Shown here in pieces: positions 1 to 12,600 of a stretch of DNA of 64,000 nt (the stretch's first letter is position 1; each line of letters starts with the position of its first letter). Made by a program: the position numbers and the translations under genes. The stretch spans positions 2,057,961 through 2,121,960 of the forward strand of contig NC_057019.1 in NCBI RefSeq assembly GCF_000002595.2, read 5' to 3'. Below the pieces are notes generated by a model. That model ran no database searches. It was not told the DNA's origin and was given only the letters and a program-made list of their open reading frames with translations. This DNA is from Chlamydomonas reinhardtii (taxonomy: Eukaryota > Chlorophyta > Chlorophyceae > Chlamydomonadales > Chlamydomonadaceae).

Positions 1-316
1 ATCCAATACATCACACGTGCAGGCCGCCCCGCCAACACTTAGCAAGTACCCGGCATCCCCTTGACGCCTTCGCAGCAGTAGTGCACGCGTACGGTAACTA
101 TAATACTGCTCCCAGGGTCAGGCACTCGGGCCCACAAGCAAGCAAGCATACTTATGCACATTGGCCACAAAATATGTGGCTGGGCCGCACCCTCGCGCGG
201 CGCGCGCCTTGCATGTGCGAAACACATCACGTGTACATGCGTGACGTGCAAATACGCAAACCTCGTGGGTGCGTTGTTGTCCCTTCTAGCTGCGGCTACT
301 TCTGCCCGGGTCGATT

Positions 317-510
317 GCCCCTGCCCCTGCCCCTGCCCCTGCCCCTGCCCCTGCCCCTGCCCCTGCCCCTGCCCCTGCCCCTGCCCCTGCCCCTGCCCCT
401 GCCCCTGCCCCTGCCCCTGCCCCTGCCCCTGCCCCTGCCCCTGCCCCTGCCCCTGCCCCTGCCCCTGCCCCTGCCCCTGCCCCTGCCCCTGCCCCTGCCC
501 CTGCCCCTGC
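317..510. repeat. Hexanucleotide array (CCCCTG)n, about 32 copies
   Basis: A near-perfect 6-bp tandem repeat of about 194 bp. On the minus strand it reads as runs of four G separated by CA, which suits G-quadruplex formation. If the minus-strand gene at 1827-5043 has a long 3' UTR it would lie in or just beyond it. A shorter (ACACAC) tract follows at about 660-677. Confidence 0.95.
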
Positions 511-1192
511 GCAGCGGCCCTCTGCCCCTTCCTTCACCACATGACAGTGTACCGTGCCCGGCTGCTTGGAACGTGATCTTTCTTATGCACTCGCTCTGGC
601 TCCCACGTCCAGCAGCGATGCACGCCACTGGTCCCACAACTAACGTTGATGGCCCCAGCCACACACACACACACACATATACACCTACACAGATGCTAGA
701 CACAGCGCAGCTGTAACTAAGATGCAGCTAGATGCTGCCACCCAAACCTGCAGCCATCCAGCAGCCTCTGGCACTTGTGTGGTCGACATCAGGCTCGGGC
801 CCCCACCGGCCCCCCGCCCCCCTGTCAGGACGGCTATAGGAGGACTGGAGGAGAGCAACTGGTTCCCAAATTTACAATACCAACGATGCTGGCGGATACG
901 GTCCACCCTGATTTGTCGCCGGCCTGTGGGACACGCAGTGACTTGTGGTTTTGCACGTTGCTTGCGGCGCCCGCATTCCACACCAGGGTGGCCCCGTTCC
1001 ACACTAGCAACCTCGCTCCTCAAAGGCTCAATCGAGCTTGTGTCTTCACCACCTACCAAAGTCTAGTAAGACAGTCTTGACCGCTAGTGTTCTGGTCAGC
1101 TCAAATTTTGTGGACGTCCCCACGAATACAATGTCTGCAAGTGTACATATGTACCGTGTGTCGTCCCTAAGCAGCTTCACCCCCATTAATAC

Positions 1193-1197
1193 TTACA
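1193..1197 (-). promoter_or_regulatory. Candidate TGTAA polyadenylation signal
   Basis: TGTAA on the minus strand, about 630 bases after the stop of the oxidase-like gene. TGTAA is the usual poly(A) signal of volvocine algae. Another lies at 872-876, so the choice is uncertain. Confidence 0.3.
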
Positions 1198-1826
1198 CCT
1201 ACATCTCTCTAGCACCATGGGCAAGCTATCTTGCCTGCTTGCACAGCGGGGATAGATGCAGGGCCTTGGCACGCATCATGTGGCTGCACACATGCACGTA
1301 TGTGCGGCAAAGTGCAAGCCAGCCAGCCAAGAAAAGAATCAATAATGGAAGAATGTGGAGGCCTATAGCTTTAAGCACGCATCCACACGGCAGCTGCCCC
1401 AAACCTGCCTCATTGCAGGCTCCATTCATGCCTATGCCATGAACCACAGCACCCGGAACGATGCACGGGATATCGCCGGCGACGTGTACGGTGATGCATG
1501 CACGTGCATGCATCCTCTTTTTAGACAGATCAATCACTATGATATCATGTCCCCGTGCCATAATCAAAACCAGTTCCCTTGCAGTGATGCGTTATTCCGC
1601 AACTCAAAGCCCCGCAAAGCTACATTCACACACAGCGTTATGCGATCGATAACTAAGCTCCATCAGAGCCCAGCCCAGCCATCATAGACTCTCGCTCTTG
1701 TGTAGCGCAGCATGAATTCCTGTACTCCTTTAATGGCTACCAAGCGGCCTTGGACATAGGTACCGGCAGGTACCCACAGCTATGTAGCAGTCATTGTGAT
1801 CCAGGACGCGGCGCAACGAACCGCTT

Positions 1827-4800
1827 CTAGCTCCGAACCACGTTGATCCACTGGGCGGGGCCCCAGGTGCGGCCGCTAAGGAGGAAGATCATGTAGGGGC
1901 CGGGCGGCGCCACGTTGGCGTTGGGCGGGCCGCGCACGGTCACGGAGCGGTCGCCATCCACACCCACATGGTTGTTGTCGTTGTCAGAATCCAGAATCTG
2001 TACGCGGTAGTGTGTGGGACGCACGTGGGTAAGGCGTAATGATAGGTCAGCACCCACACCAACTACAGTAAGAGCTGTTGGTCTCGCTCCGATGCTCATC
2101 AGCCCCTGCATGCCTAAACCGCTGCAGTGTGGATGCCCTACACGGTTGGATTACGGCCGTGTGGCAGTTGCTCACCTCGAGCTCCACGATGCGCTGGTGC
2201 ATGTTGAAGGTGTGCGTGTCGCTGCTGGGAGCGATCAGCACCACCGAGGTCACGCGGGCCGTGGTATTCGGGATGAGGTAGGCAATCGACGTCACGTCAC
2301 CTGCACAGCCGAGGAACGGATCAAACAGTCAGGAATGGATCGATGGCTAGGACTAGGGCATCGTGTTGCAGGTCTCATGGAGAAACTTTCTGCTGAGATA
2401 TAAAATGAGCCCGCCCGGCACTCACTAAATCCAATGCTGAATGGGCAGGCCATGATGGCGGGGCGGTTCTGTGTGTCAAACACCTGAGGCGGGGCAAACA
2501 GCTCAACACGGTACTCCGCAAAGCCGGTGGAGCTGGGGCTGTAGGCCTCATCCGCAGGCATCCAGTAGCGTGAGGAGCGGTCGCCACCGGCAAGCTGCAA
2601 GGGAGGGGCACGCGAGGTAGCATAGAACATGATGGACAGGGTAGGCAAGGTCATGGACGCAGCCATCAAGGCAGCAAGCAAGCAAAGGCGTGGCAGCGCA
2701 AGCCCAAGCCCAAGCCCAAGCCCAAGCCCAAGCCCAAGCCCAAGCCCAAGCCCAAGCCCAGGCGCACTCACAATGGCAGTGCCGTTCAGCGTGAGGCCAG
2801 CGGCAGAGTGCAGCAGGCGGGGGATGCTGCCGCGTGCGAGCTCGGTGTAGCGGCTGCCCTCAGAAGCCAGGGGGTCATACAGCACGGGCGTAAGGTTGGG
2901 CTCATTCAGCATCGCATCGCCACCAGCGACGGCGTCGCCGAGGAGTCCGCGCTTAGCTCCGTTGATTAGCAGGACCATGCCGTTGGGCAGGAGCACACTG
3001 GTGCCGCTGACACGCGGCGAGGGCATGGTTTCCGCCTGCCACTGGCCGACGTCGTAGGTGCCGTTGGGCAGAATCTTGATCTTGAGACGCATGGACAGAT
3101 CCACAGCGGTGGTGTTCACCCAGCCGTACGACCACTGGCCGCCAAAGACCCTGGGGAGGAAGGGGAGGAAAGGGGCCGGGGCCGGGGCGCGTCAGGGTGG
3201 GCAGACAGCAGGCGAGGGCACACTGATGCCGCCACATGCCGGATAATGTCCCAGTCTTACGCACAGGCCCCAGCTCACATGATCTCGACTTCGGTGAAGT
3301 TGTTGGTGGCGCGCAGGGGCAGCATGGCCGCGGTGCCGCTGAAGGGGTACTGCGTGCACATGCCCTTGGCCTGCGGGATGCCCTTCCAGTTGGGCAGCAC
3401 CAGCACCTTCTTGCCCGTGAGCGGGTTAATGATCTGGCCGTACTTGTTGCTCCACACGAACATGTCGCCGGTGGGAAGGACAAAGTTGAAGGGGTAATAG
3501 AAGTACCTGAGCGAGGGGGCGGAGGCATGGGCAGCGCTTGGGTGGAGGAGAGAAGGCTGGGGCCCGGAGGGCGTGCTTGGTGCAAGGCGCGCGAAATGCA
3601 CTTCATGGGGTCGATTTGCTGGGCACCTTTTGCGTCCTTGGCCCTCCCTTCACATCTGTCTATGCCCAGTTACCCACTTGGTGTTGGAGAGGAAGTTGTT
3701 GTCAAGCTGGAAGGCCTTGGTGGTGGCTGGGTTCGTCGGGTCCCAGAGCTCGTAGAAGGGGTTCTGCAGAATGAGTGAAACATTTTGGGCGTTTGGATAC
3801 GTTCCGAGTGCCTGAGATAAGCCAGAGCAACCGCCTGTACAGCGCTGCTGCACCGCTGTCCCACCCACCTTGATGCCATCCTTGCGCGCGGGGCCCACAG
3901 GGGAGGGGCTGTCACTCATAATGGTGATCTGAACGGGAAGGGGCGATGGGGCACGGGTTGCACGTTTTGAGGTGTGGGCACGTGGCGTGGGCACACTGCG
4001 ACACGGCGGGCGCAACGCAAACGGGACCCTCGCACCTACGAAACCCCTCGGCAATCCCTCCCTCATACACGTAGCTCACCATTCCGTTAGGCAGGCGTGT
4101 GGCGGTTGCAAGCCAGTGTCCGAACTGCAGCGAGCCCACGCTGTCTAGGGTGCGGCTCTGTAGGTTAAGCACCTGCAGCGCGCGGCGGCCCTCTACGTAG
4201 CTGGACTGCGGCTTGTGGCCGGCCAGGATGGCAACCGTGCCTGAGGGAGAAGCGGTAAGCGGTACCGGACTTGTTAAGATGCACACCAGGGCAGCTAAGT
4301 CGGTGCCAGCGCATCAGCTCTCCATAACAGCGCCGACCACTCACCGTTCTCGAGGTAAGAGTGTCCACAGTTCTCCATGCTGAAGGGCGTCTTGATGTTG
4401 GTGAACGCGCCAGTCACGCTGTCCATCAGCCCGGCGTTAAAGCTCTACAAGATTGATCGGGCATACAGGAAAGTGGAATTGAGGCAGCGTATCCTGGCGA
4501 ACCTTAGGGGCATCGTGGAGGTACGCAGATGTACAGTCGTGACCCGATTCACAGTTTCCCCCGCACACCGCACACGCACGCCACATGCCATTCACGCTGC
4601 GCCGCAGCCCGCGCGCACCTTGCCATCGGGATGGTTGGACTGGGGGCGCTCCATGAAAAGGAACTGGTCGGTATCTGAATTTGAGGAGACACGGCAGGCG
4701 GTGCAAGGGTGAGGGACGGGGGCTGGGTGGTGGCGCTTCCGCACAGTGGGCGCGGGGTAACCCAACAGAGGCTGTGCCTGGGCTCGTGGCCTTGGCACTT

Positions 4801-5043
4801 GCAACCTACCCGGAACAGCAGCGAGCTGAGTCCCAACACAGTTTGACAGGCCGATCTTCGTGAATTCGCCGAGGACAGCAGGTCCGGTCTTGGGCACCCT
4901 GTGGGCCGGAGGATGAGGGCAGGGCAACGGTGTGACATGCGCCCGGGACGCGCAGCATGTCAGCGGATTGTCGCTTACGTGTCGGCGGCGTTTATGAGGC
5001 CCACAACGGCAACTAGTACGATTGTAAGCTGTATCCGACACAT
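1827..5043 (-). CDS. Secreted glyoxal/galactose-oxidase-like protein
   Basis: Twelve exons: 5043-4979, 4898-4810, 4674-4619, 4444-4345, 4240-4080, 3928-3869, 3763-3678, 3506-3279, 3150-2772, 2594-2426, 2300-2176, 1997-1827; 562 residues. The first exon encodes a signal peptide (hydrophobic residues about 5-18). A kelch-type glyoxal oxidase domain follows, then a C-terminal DUF1929-like domain ending with PPNANVAPPGPYM. Family members are radical-copper oxidases that oxidise aldehydes or alcohols to give H2O2, usually outside the cell. By motif alignment the cysteine of the Tyr-Cys cofactor (C96) and both histidine ligands (H396, H494) are present. Both copper-site tyrosines appear as leucine (L147 in HWLAT, L395 in PRLLHS). 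Canonical chemistry is therefore doubtful. The start is the first ATG and gives a clean signal peptide. Confidence 0.88.
2699..2760. repeat. Intronic (AAGCCC)n array, about 10 copies
   Basis: Perfect hexanucleotide repeat in the intron between exons 9 and 10 of the oxidase-like gene. It begins about 12 bases inside the 5' splice site, as seen on the minus strand. Confidence 0.95.
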
Positions 5044-6228
5044 GGTGTGGGATCGCTTGAACTAATTGAGCTCAGAGGTCGGCAGAGGGCTGAAACGCGG
5101 TCGCAATGGGGCAGCGAGGCGTAGTAAGTCACAATAGTTCAGTGACTTGGTTCCTCTTGATCTGGTCACAAGTGAGCTCTTCTAGGTGGTCAAACACGGT
5201 TGGGGCTGCAGTGGTCGGGTCCGCATCCCAAGTTAGTGTTCTGCTATTGAGAGTATGTTGGCATTCCGGGTGCTTGGGCTCTTCCTTTTATATGGCCATA
5301 AGCAGCTGTGGCAACGCCACCAGTTGCGAGGCAGCCATTGCCCAGCATGGGCCCTTGGACAAAACGGTCGGTACCAGGCTCGTCCTGCGCGGGTGCCCGC
5401 CGAAACTCTCGCCCACCTTCGCAGCGGCTAAAACCTCTACGCCTCAAACATTTGTATTCGTGTACTTCTATTGCTCTACAGCAATTGCGGGGGCGAGAAA
5501 CGCAAGCCGCAAGTGGCAAGCAGACGCCCCTAGTCGTCCTGGTTCCGGCAACGCCTGGCTGTCGGAACAAGTTCGTAAATCATTTGTCACAGCTACTGGC
5601 GTCCGTTGTCATTTACCTCAACAACACTGAGCTTTCCCCAATGTGAAGGAGTGTGTACCAAGTCTCAGTGTACGCCGCAAGGCTCCTCCTGGCGATGTGC
5701 CGACACCGCGGCAATCCTCGCGCGCAACCGCCGAACGCAGCATGGCTGCCACTGTCCTCTTTCAACAGGGCAGATTCAGACACCAATTCATCAAAGTACC
5801 ATTGTATGCCGCCTTATGTCCATGGCACAACCATGTTTCCATCACAACTCACGCGGCCACAACGGAGGGCGGCATTATTCCAGCCGTGGCTCGGGTACCT
5901 GCTGCGCAGCGTGAAACCCCAAATTCGTTCACATGACATCCGACGCTACATGACAATGCATGTCAAGGATGGCGAGCTATACAGGCAACTCGTGCCGGCT
6001 CACTGGCCGCGCCGCACGCTGCGCAGTGCTGGCCGCGCCTCGAGGTAATGCCCCCCTCGGGTACTCGGTAGTCCTGGCAGCTGTACTTGCGAAGCTCAGC
6101 GGCGGCCCACAGCTCCACGGCTCCGTTGCACTTAGCGCCATGCTCTTCATCTACAGCTACAGCTCCGTGAATCTGCATCCAGGCGGGGCCGCCGAGCCCT
6201 ACATCCATCCCTACGCCCGCGGGTGCGC
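5044..6228. other. Intergenic: promoter of the oxidase-like gene and 3' UTR of CPI1
   Basis: Both flanking genes read leftward. Composition drops to AT-richer, UTR-like sequence, and the frames found (for example 5106-5630 plus) show no domain or splice pattern I can support. I found no TGTAA motif on the minus strand for CPI1 here. Confidence 0.5.
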
Positions 6229-8765
6229 CTACATCCAGGGCAGGCCTGCACCCTTGCCGTCCACGATGCCGCCCACGCCAATGCGCCACAGGTCCAGCAG
6301 AATGGTGACCAGCATGCCCGCAGCCAGACTGTCCAGAGCCGCCTCGCTGGAAGTCCACTTGGAGCCCCTGCGTGGCGGCGTGTTGCGGGGACAGCAGGTT
6401 GAAACGAACAGAAGCGGGGGACGTGGAAGCAGCCCGTGTATGTTTCGGCGTACCGGTGTGCTGGGCGCGTGCGCAGGCAGCGCCTAAATGCATCTGATGC
6501 GCATACCGGTGTACCGTTAGGCATTGCGTCGCTGCACTGCATACCCTAGCATTGCCCCTGCCGCACAGGGCCCCGGCTATAGGATAGCAGCAGCAGCAGT
6601 GCAAGCGCACATACACACATGCGCATGCACGCACGCGCACCTCTTCTGCGGGTACTCGTCCATGCGGTAGAACATGGGGAAGGACACGAAGAAGTAGATG
6701 GCGTAGAAGAGCGAGCCCACGGTGTACATCTTCTCGCGGTCAACAAACGTGTAGTAGGGGAACTGCGAGTGCCGAACGGGAGGGCGGGAGCGGAAGGCGC
6801 GGGGCCAGCGCGCGAGGAGCTGGTGGGTGTGTTCGGGTGTTGAGAGCGCCGGTTGTGCCATGATGGCTCCTACGTTTTACTCTCTGCTCCTACGCTTTGG
6901 CTTATCGTCAGCCACCAATCTCAGCCACCGCCTTCCTCAACTCCCTGCCGCCTTTCCGCGGCGTATCCAGCTCCCCTGATGCTGCCTGCCTAGCTTCTGC
7001 GTGGGCTCTTGCACTTGCTCATGCCGTAGCCCCCGCTACAGCCGCAGCCCACCAGCAGAGCCTTCCCCCGCCCGCTTCCCATTGCCCCAGATGACCAGGC
7101 CCCTGGCTCCAGGCCCCCAAGCACTCACGTGCGCAATTGTGAGCGTCTCCATAAACGCGGTCGCGTACGACAGCGCAAACACCACCAGGCCCATGGCCGT
7201 GCGGCGCACCAGCCAGGAGCTCTTGGCCAGGCCCGTCTGGACCTGTGGTGTAAATGTGTGGGGTGAAACGGAGGGAGGGGATCAGCAAGAGCAGGAAGAT
7301 GCTGCATGGACGAGCACGCAGGTGGTAGCGGTGCGACAGGCAGCGTGACCACCAGCAGGGCACACACGGCCTTGAGTGGCCAACGCAAGCGATGTGCCCT
7401 GAGAGTGTATGCCGCCTGCCCTCGCTCTCGTTCGTTCTCCCTCTCTCACCCTCCGCAGCAGCACGTTGGACACCACGTGGTAGAAGCAGAAGTAGCCGTG
7501 AGTCATCAGGTACAGCGTGATGGGCACCTGCGCGCGAACGTGCGTGTTGGGAGGGCGACTGCGCAACAGGGGGATGCGCCATGCGCCCCCTGGCCAGGAT
7601 GGTACTCCGACGCAGCTCATCATAGCCCGCCCCCTCCCGACGGTCCGCTTAACAACCCTGCTCCTCCGCCTTCCACCCACGTGCTAGCCCCCTGGTCGCT
7701 CACGTCGTTGAGGCGCCAGGACACAAAGGTATAGGAGGCGCCCAGGACCTTGTAGAAGTAGTGCGTCCAGAAGTAGTTCCCGATGAAGCTAAAGATGGCG
7801 ATCCAGATGTTGGCCTGCGGCGCGGACAGCAACGAGCAGATGTGGACAGCCGGCCCACAGTGTGTACGCCAGGTAGTACTGGCTGACGGTTTCACAACGC
7901 CACCGCCAAGACGGTATCCTGCTGCTAATCGTGTCGTCCTGGCTTTCCAGGCCGCCAAGACTCCAGCCGCGAGAGTTGTTGCCCCAGCTTCTGCCGTGAT
8001 CCCTCCCCGCTGAGCTGCTCTTTGCGGCCCGGCGCAGCGAACCCGCGGCATGTGCGCTAACGGTGTGCCGCCGCTGTGCCGCCCTGTCCGCTCCCGCTCC
8101 AGCATGCCGCCCTGTCCGCTCCCGCCCCCCAGAGCGGCTGGCGCCACGCACCTTGACCCAGAACCGCTGCCACATGGGCTTGCCCTGGTCCGCCTGTTTG
8201 CGGGGGCACCGGGTTGCACGCCACCACCAGCAATGCACGTCAGACGCCGGGGCGGGAGCATAAGGGCGGCCGTCGCCAGCTCCGCCATACATACGGTATG
8301 CCAGTATACGTGCAGGTTGACACACGTGCTGAGGCGCCAGTCATGGTTGTATGGCGAACCCCGCCACGCCGCGTCAACGGATGAGCTCAGCGTCACAGGT
8401 TCCGCACATGCATGCAACCTGCTTGCAGCCCCCACGGCGCACCTTGCACCGGATGAACAGCGGCAGAATGAACGTCGGCGCCGCGCAGGAGATGCCGATA
8501 AGCATGTAGCCATAGTTGCCGCAGTACTGTAAGCATGTCCGGGAAGGGCACAAGTTGGCCCACCTTGACGTTGCGCTGCACAGCCTGCACACCCTCAGGT
8601 CGGGTTTAGTGCCCAGGCCCCTATCACCTCGAAGAGCTGGAACGGCACCAGCAGCACCAGGGCCCAGATGATCCAGAAAGGGCTGTATGCGAGGAAGAAA
8701 ACCTCTGTCCAGCGCTTCGAAGGATCCAGCGCCAGCCAGCGCGCGCCTTCGTTCTTTCCCGCCAT
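6229..8765 (-). CDS. CPI1: Cycloeucalenol cycloisomerase
   Basis: Eight exons: 8765-8628, 8526-8443, 8193-8152, 7814-7704, 7527-7450, 7242-7129, 6762-6641, 6367-6229; 275 residues, against about 280 in Arabidopsis CPI1. The enzyme opens the 9,19-cyclopropane ring of cycloeucalenol to give obtusifoliol, the step special to sterol synthesis through cycloartenol; it is an ER membrane protein. Recognition rests on blocks shared with plant CPI1: the N-terminal DPSKRWTE, GNYFWTHYFYKVLGASYTF, FYHVVSN, FPYYTFVDREKMYTVG, VSFPMFYRMDE and the C-terminal GLPWM. Several hydrophobic segments (FWIIWALVLLVPF and others) fit a polytopic membrane protein. All exon phases agree. It is divergent to the kinase gene at 9697. 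Confidence 0.95.
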
Positions 8766-9696
8766 AGACGCAGCTGCTTGACGATAGGTACACAGATCAG
8801 TAAACTATAGCATGAGCAGATTCGGTTCGGTGCCACTGTTCAGTGCGAGGCCCTGGACTTGCAAGCAGTGAGCGAAGCCAGGGCGATAGCTCGGAACTGC
8901 GCGTAGGCGCCAGGCCTGGCGTACGGTACAAAACTCCTAATAAATGTCTATTGATCGGTGCATGTTTGCATGCGAAAGTGATTGGGCCTCGCCGCATGGG
9001 AGGCTTACTTTGCTGAGAACTCCAGGAAGCGATGTTCCTGGTTGCAGCCATATTGTTCTTTCCATTGAAACCAATACCAGCTACTGTAACCTCTTGCACG
9101 GACTCTTGACACTAGCTTGACGGAACGCCACTGCGACAGCTCTCGGTCCCCAATTGTTTAACAATTGACCCAGGAACATCTGTGACTTTCCTTGTAGACA
9201 CCGCTTTGTCAGTCCCCAGGAGCAAGCGAGGGCTGAGTAGAATTTAGCCGGCTTTGGAAGGCGCTCAAGAAGCAACCAGGTGCGCTGCGCGGGTTTGCGA
9301 CTTGTGATGTAGGAAATTTGTTATGGGCCTCACTATACGGGGCGGGCCCAGCACGCCTCAGCGTGTTGATTGAAGCAGTCGGCACTTTTCGCAGCGGTGG
9401 CTTCTATGCTTGCCCAGCGCGTCCAGTTGGGCCGCTGTGAGGGCTGACGTGTATGTTCGGTCTCAGCTTTCTGATGTGCTTGTCAAAGTCTTGGTGCTTC
9501 TGACCTGCGTTGCCCCCCGATGGTCACCCTGAACCGCAGGCCGCGTGGTGAATGCATACCCGCGTGCCGTTAGCCATAGCGACGAAGCGTGCGTGACAGC
9601 GCAGCTTCAAGGAAAGGGCGAAGACCGTTTCGTGCCGGCTTTTCTCAAGCCAGACGGAGAGGGCGCCGAGCTTCTAATTAAGCAGCCAGTGGAATC
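8766..9696. promoter_or_regulatory. Divergent upstream region between CPI1 and the kinase gene
   Basis: The two start codons lie 931 bases apart and point away from each other, so both promoters and 5' UTRs must fit here. I see no clear TATA box and no supported coding exon. Confidence 0.55.
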
Positions 9697-12600
9697 ATGG
9701 GCGCCTGCTGCTCTCAGCCGAGCGAAAAGTATGAGGTGCAAGGGCAGTCCAGTAAGCCCAAGCCCGCGACTGGCAGCGGCGCCAAGGCTGCCGCGAAGCA
9801 GCCCGCGACGCCAGACTTCGGCCTGCAGACCACGCATGAGGTCATCAAGTTGCTAGGTCGCGGTGGGGAGGGCGAGACCTGGCTGTGCCGCGACAAGGAG
9901 ACCAATGCGGAGGTCGCCATCAAGCTTATTAAGCGGCCAATTCCCAAGCCGGCGATTCAGGTTATCAAGCGTGAAATCAAAATCCAGGCCGATCTGGGGC
10001 AGGGCCACCTCAATATCGTCAGCGCCGACGAAGTTATTCTGTCCAAGACATACCTGGGGCTTATCATGGAGTACGTGCCAGGTGTGTCGCGTCCCGGACC
10101 GGGGCCGCCAGTCAGCCAGGGCGACGCCAGCTGGGTCCTTAGGCTTTGCCCCTTGCCCCTCATGATATACTCAGCAAGGGCAGGGCCAGCAGTGCTGCAT
10201 GCAGCGACGCACGCATTAGGGTCAGCGCAACTAAGGCCTGCCTTGACCAAACCCAAAACGGCGCAGGTGGCAACATGGTGAGCTACGTGACTAAGAAGCG
10301 CGAAACCAAGAGCGAGCGCGCCGGGTTGTGTATCGATGAGGACGAGGCGCGGTACTTCTTCATGTGAGTTAGCATCGCGCCCGGCACCGTGCCCGGGCAA
10401 AGGGGGGACACCAACCACCATCGCGTCGCATGCGTAGCGCGCACGCCAGTGTGGGCGTACAGTCTGGCAGTCCTCACCTCCTCACCTTCTCCTCACGTGC
10501 TGATGCTGCACACATGCGTTCCTCCTTGCCCCCGCAGCCAGCTGGTGTCGGCGGTGGAGTACTGCCACAGAAACAACGTGGCGCACCGCGACCTGAAGCT
10601 GGACAACACGCTGCTGGACAACCACGTGCCCTCCTGGCTGAAGCTGTGCGACTTCGGCTTCGCCAAGCACTGGCAGGTGGGGCGAGCGGGCGCCGGGGGC
10701 GGCGGCGGGTAGTGGTCTCGAGGTCGAGTGGGTGGAGGGCGGGGAGCACGAGCAAGTACAGTCAGGGGCTGGTGCGGACGGTGCGGGTGACTGCAGCGCG
10801 ATGGGGCAGAGGAACATGGGTAGAGGGGTGGGGCGTGTTCAGAGGCATGGGCTCAACGCTCATGGTAGTTGGGCAAGCCCCTGTATGCTGCAGGGCTCAA
10901 GGGTCTAGCAGTTGGGACAGGAACGAGCGCATGCGGTGCGAATCGGAGCTGGGGCCTGTCTGGGGTCGGCCTCCACTGTGTAGGGGCGGTGTGATACCAC
11001 CAACGCGGCCATTAGCCTGCGGCCGCTGCCGCATCCCGTTGCCACGTCCTAACTTTACCGCACACATCCACATTCCCCAGGCCAACTCGAACATGGACAC
11101 CATGCGCATCGGCACGCCCGAGTACATGGGCCCGGAGCTCATCAGCAGCAGGTGGGTGCGTGCCGCAAAGCTGGCAGCTGGGCGGCTGGAGGAAGCTACA
11201 GGAAGCAAGATGGGGCGGGGCAGCGGCGGGATGGCGGGAAGGTGGAGTGAGGGGCGGGGCAGTAATGGTGGGCACGCGGCCTGTGGCAAGGCCGGAAGCT
11301 GTGTGCGTATGGATGGGGTAAGGGGTGGTCGACTCGCTAGGGCGTGCCAAGGCTGGATGTACTAGTGGGGCGCTAGATGGCTGGCTGGGGGAGTAGCCTG
11401 AGCGCCCCCGTGCTCGCTGTGGCTGTGCATGCGGCCTGTTGCGGACCCGGAATGCGCCGTGAGCAGGCGGCCGCCGACTGCGGCCCTGAGCCCTTGTTCC
11501 ACCACACCCGTAACCAGCCTTGACCACCATGTCCCACAGGACCGGCTATGACGGCAAGAAGGTGGACGTGTGGGCGGCGGGCGTGCTGTTGTACGTGATG
11601 CTGGTGGGCATGTTCCCCTTCGAGACGCAGGTGAGGGGCGCGTCGTGGGGCGCCTGATGGTGGGCGGTGTGGGGGGACGCACCGAGAAGGGCAGGGGTAC
11701 CGGGCCCAGCTGGGCGGGCACGACTGAAGTCCGAGTGGAATCCGGAAACTGCGGGTCCTGGAGTTCGTTTTGGTCTCCCCCGAGTCTTGACCTCGCCCGC
11801 CCCTCCCCCCATCTCCCTGCTTGCCCACCCCCACAGGACGACAACTTCAACAACACGGCCGGCCTGTACGACATCTGGCTGCAGCAGATCAAGACCAGCT
11901 GGCGCGAGGTGCCCAACAACACGTCGGCCGCCTCGCGCCTCACGCCCGAGCTGAAGGACCTGCTGGACAAGATGTTCGACGTCAAGCAGGTGCGGTGACA
12001 CTGACGCTGGTGGCGGCGGGCAAGGCAGGGTCAGCGAACATTGCAGCGGAGTCACGCGCGGAAGCCATTGGTGTCGTATGGGGGCAGGGCGGCATGGCAC
12101 CCGCCCGTGTCACCCAACGTACGGTGCCGAAGTGTTGAAGTGTCCCGTGGGACCATGCCCTCCTTGCGCCCCCCCCCCTGCAGGAGAGCCGCGCCAGCAT
12201 CGAGACCATCAAGAACCACCCCTGGTTCAAGAAGCCGCTGCCGGAGCCGTACGAGAGCAGCCTGAAGGAGCTGCAGGAGGAGCAGCGAAGCATTGACGAG
12301 CAGGTGTCCAAGGGCGCCTTCCAGAGCGCCGAGCGCGACAAGGCGCTGGAGGTGAGGGGCGGGCGCGACGTGGGCGGGCACGACACGGGTTGAGGAGGTG
12401 TTGAACTCGGAGAGGGCGAGGCGGCGGGCAGCAGGTGGCAAGAGGGCGGTGCGCATGGAAGGCAGGCGGGCAGAAGGGTGGCTGGATGTCCCGGCTAGCT
12501 GCGGGCAGTTGGCCGGGTTAGCTGCCGCTGCGCTCACGCTCTCCGTTACCCCGGCTGCGGTGCCTTGGGGCTGCACCCCCCCTTCCTTACATGGCTCCAC

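Larger units (their letters stand above)
1..1826. other. Gene-poor left edge, probably 3' UTR of the oxidase-like gene
   Basis: I see no convincing protein gene here. Open frames across 81-716 exist only because a hexanucleotide array has no stop in any frame. Candidate polyadenylation motifs for the minus-strand gene ending at 1827 lie at 1193-1197 and 872-876. A plus-strand TGTAA at 712-716 could end a transcript entering from the left, but no exon of such a gene is visible. Confidence 0.5.

Noticed and set aside
81-716. Overlapping long ORFs encoding Leu-Pro, Cys-Pro, Gly-Arg or Gly-Ala repeats
   Set aside because: They exist only because the (CCCCTG)n array has no stop in any frame; the flanks show no coding signal.
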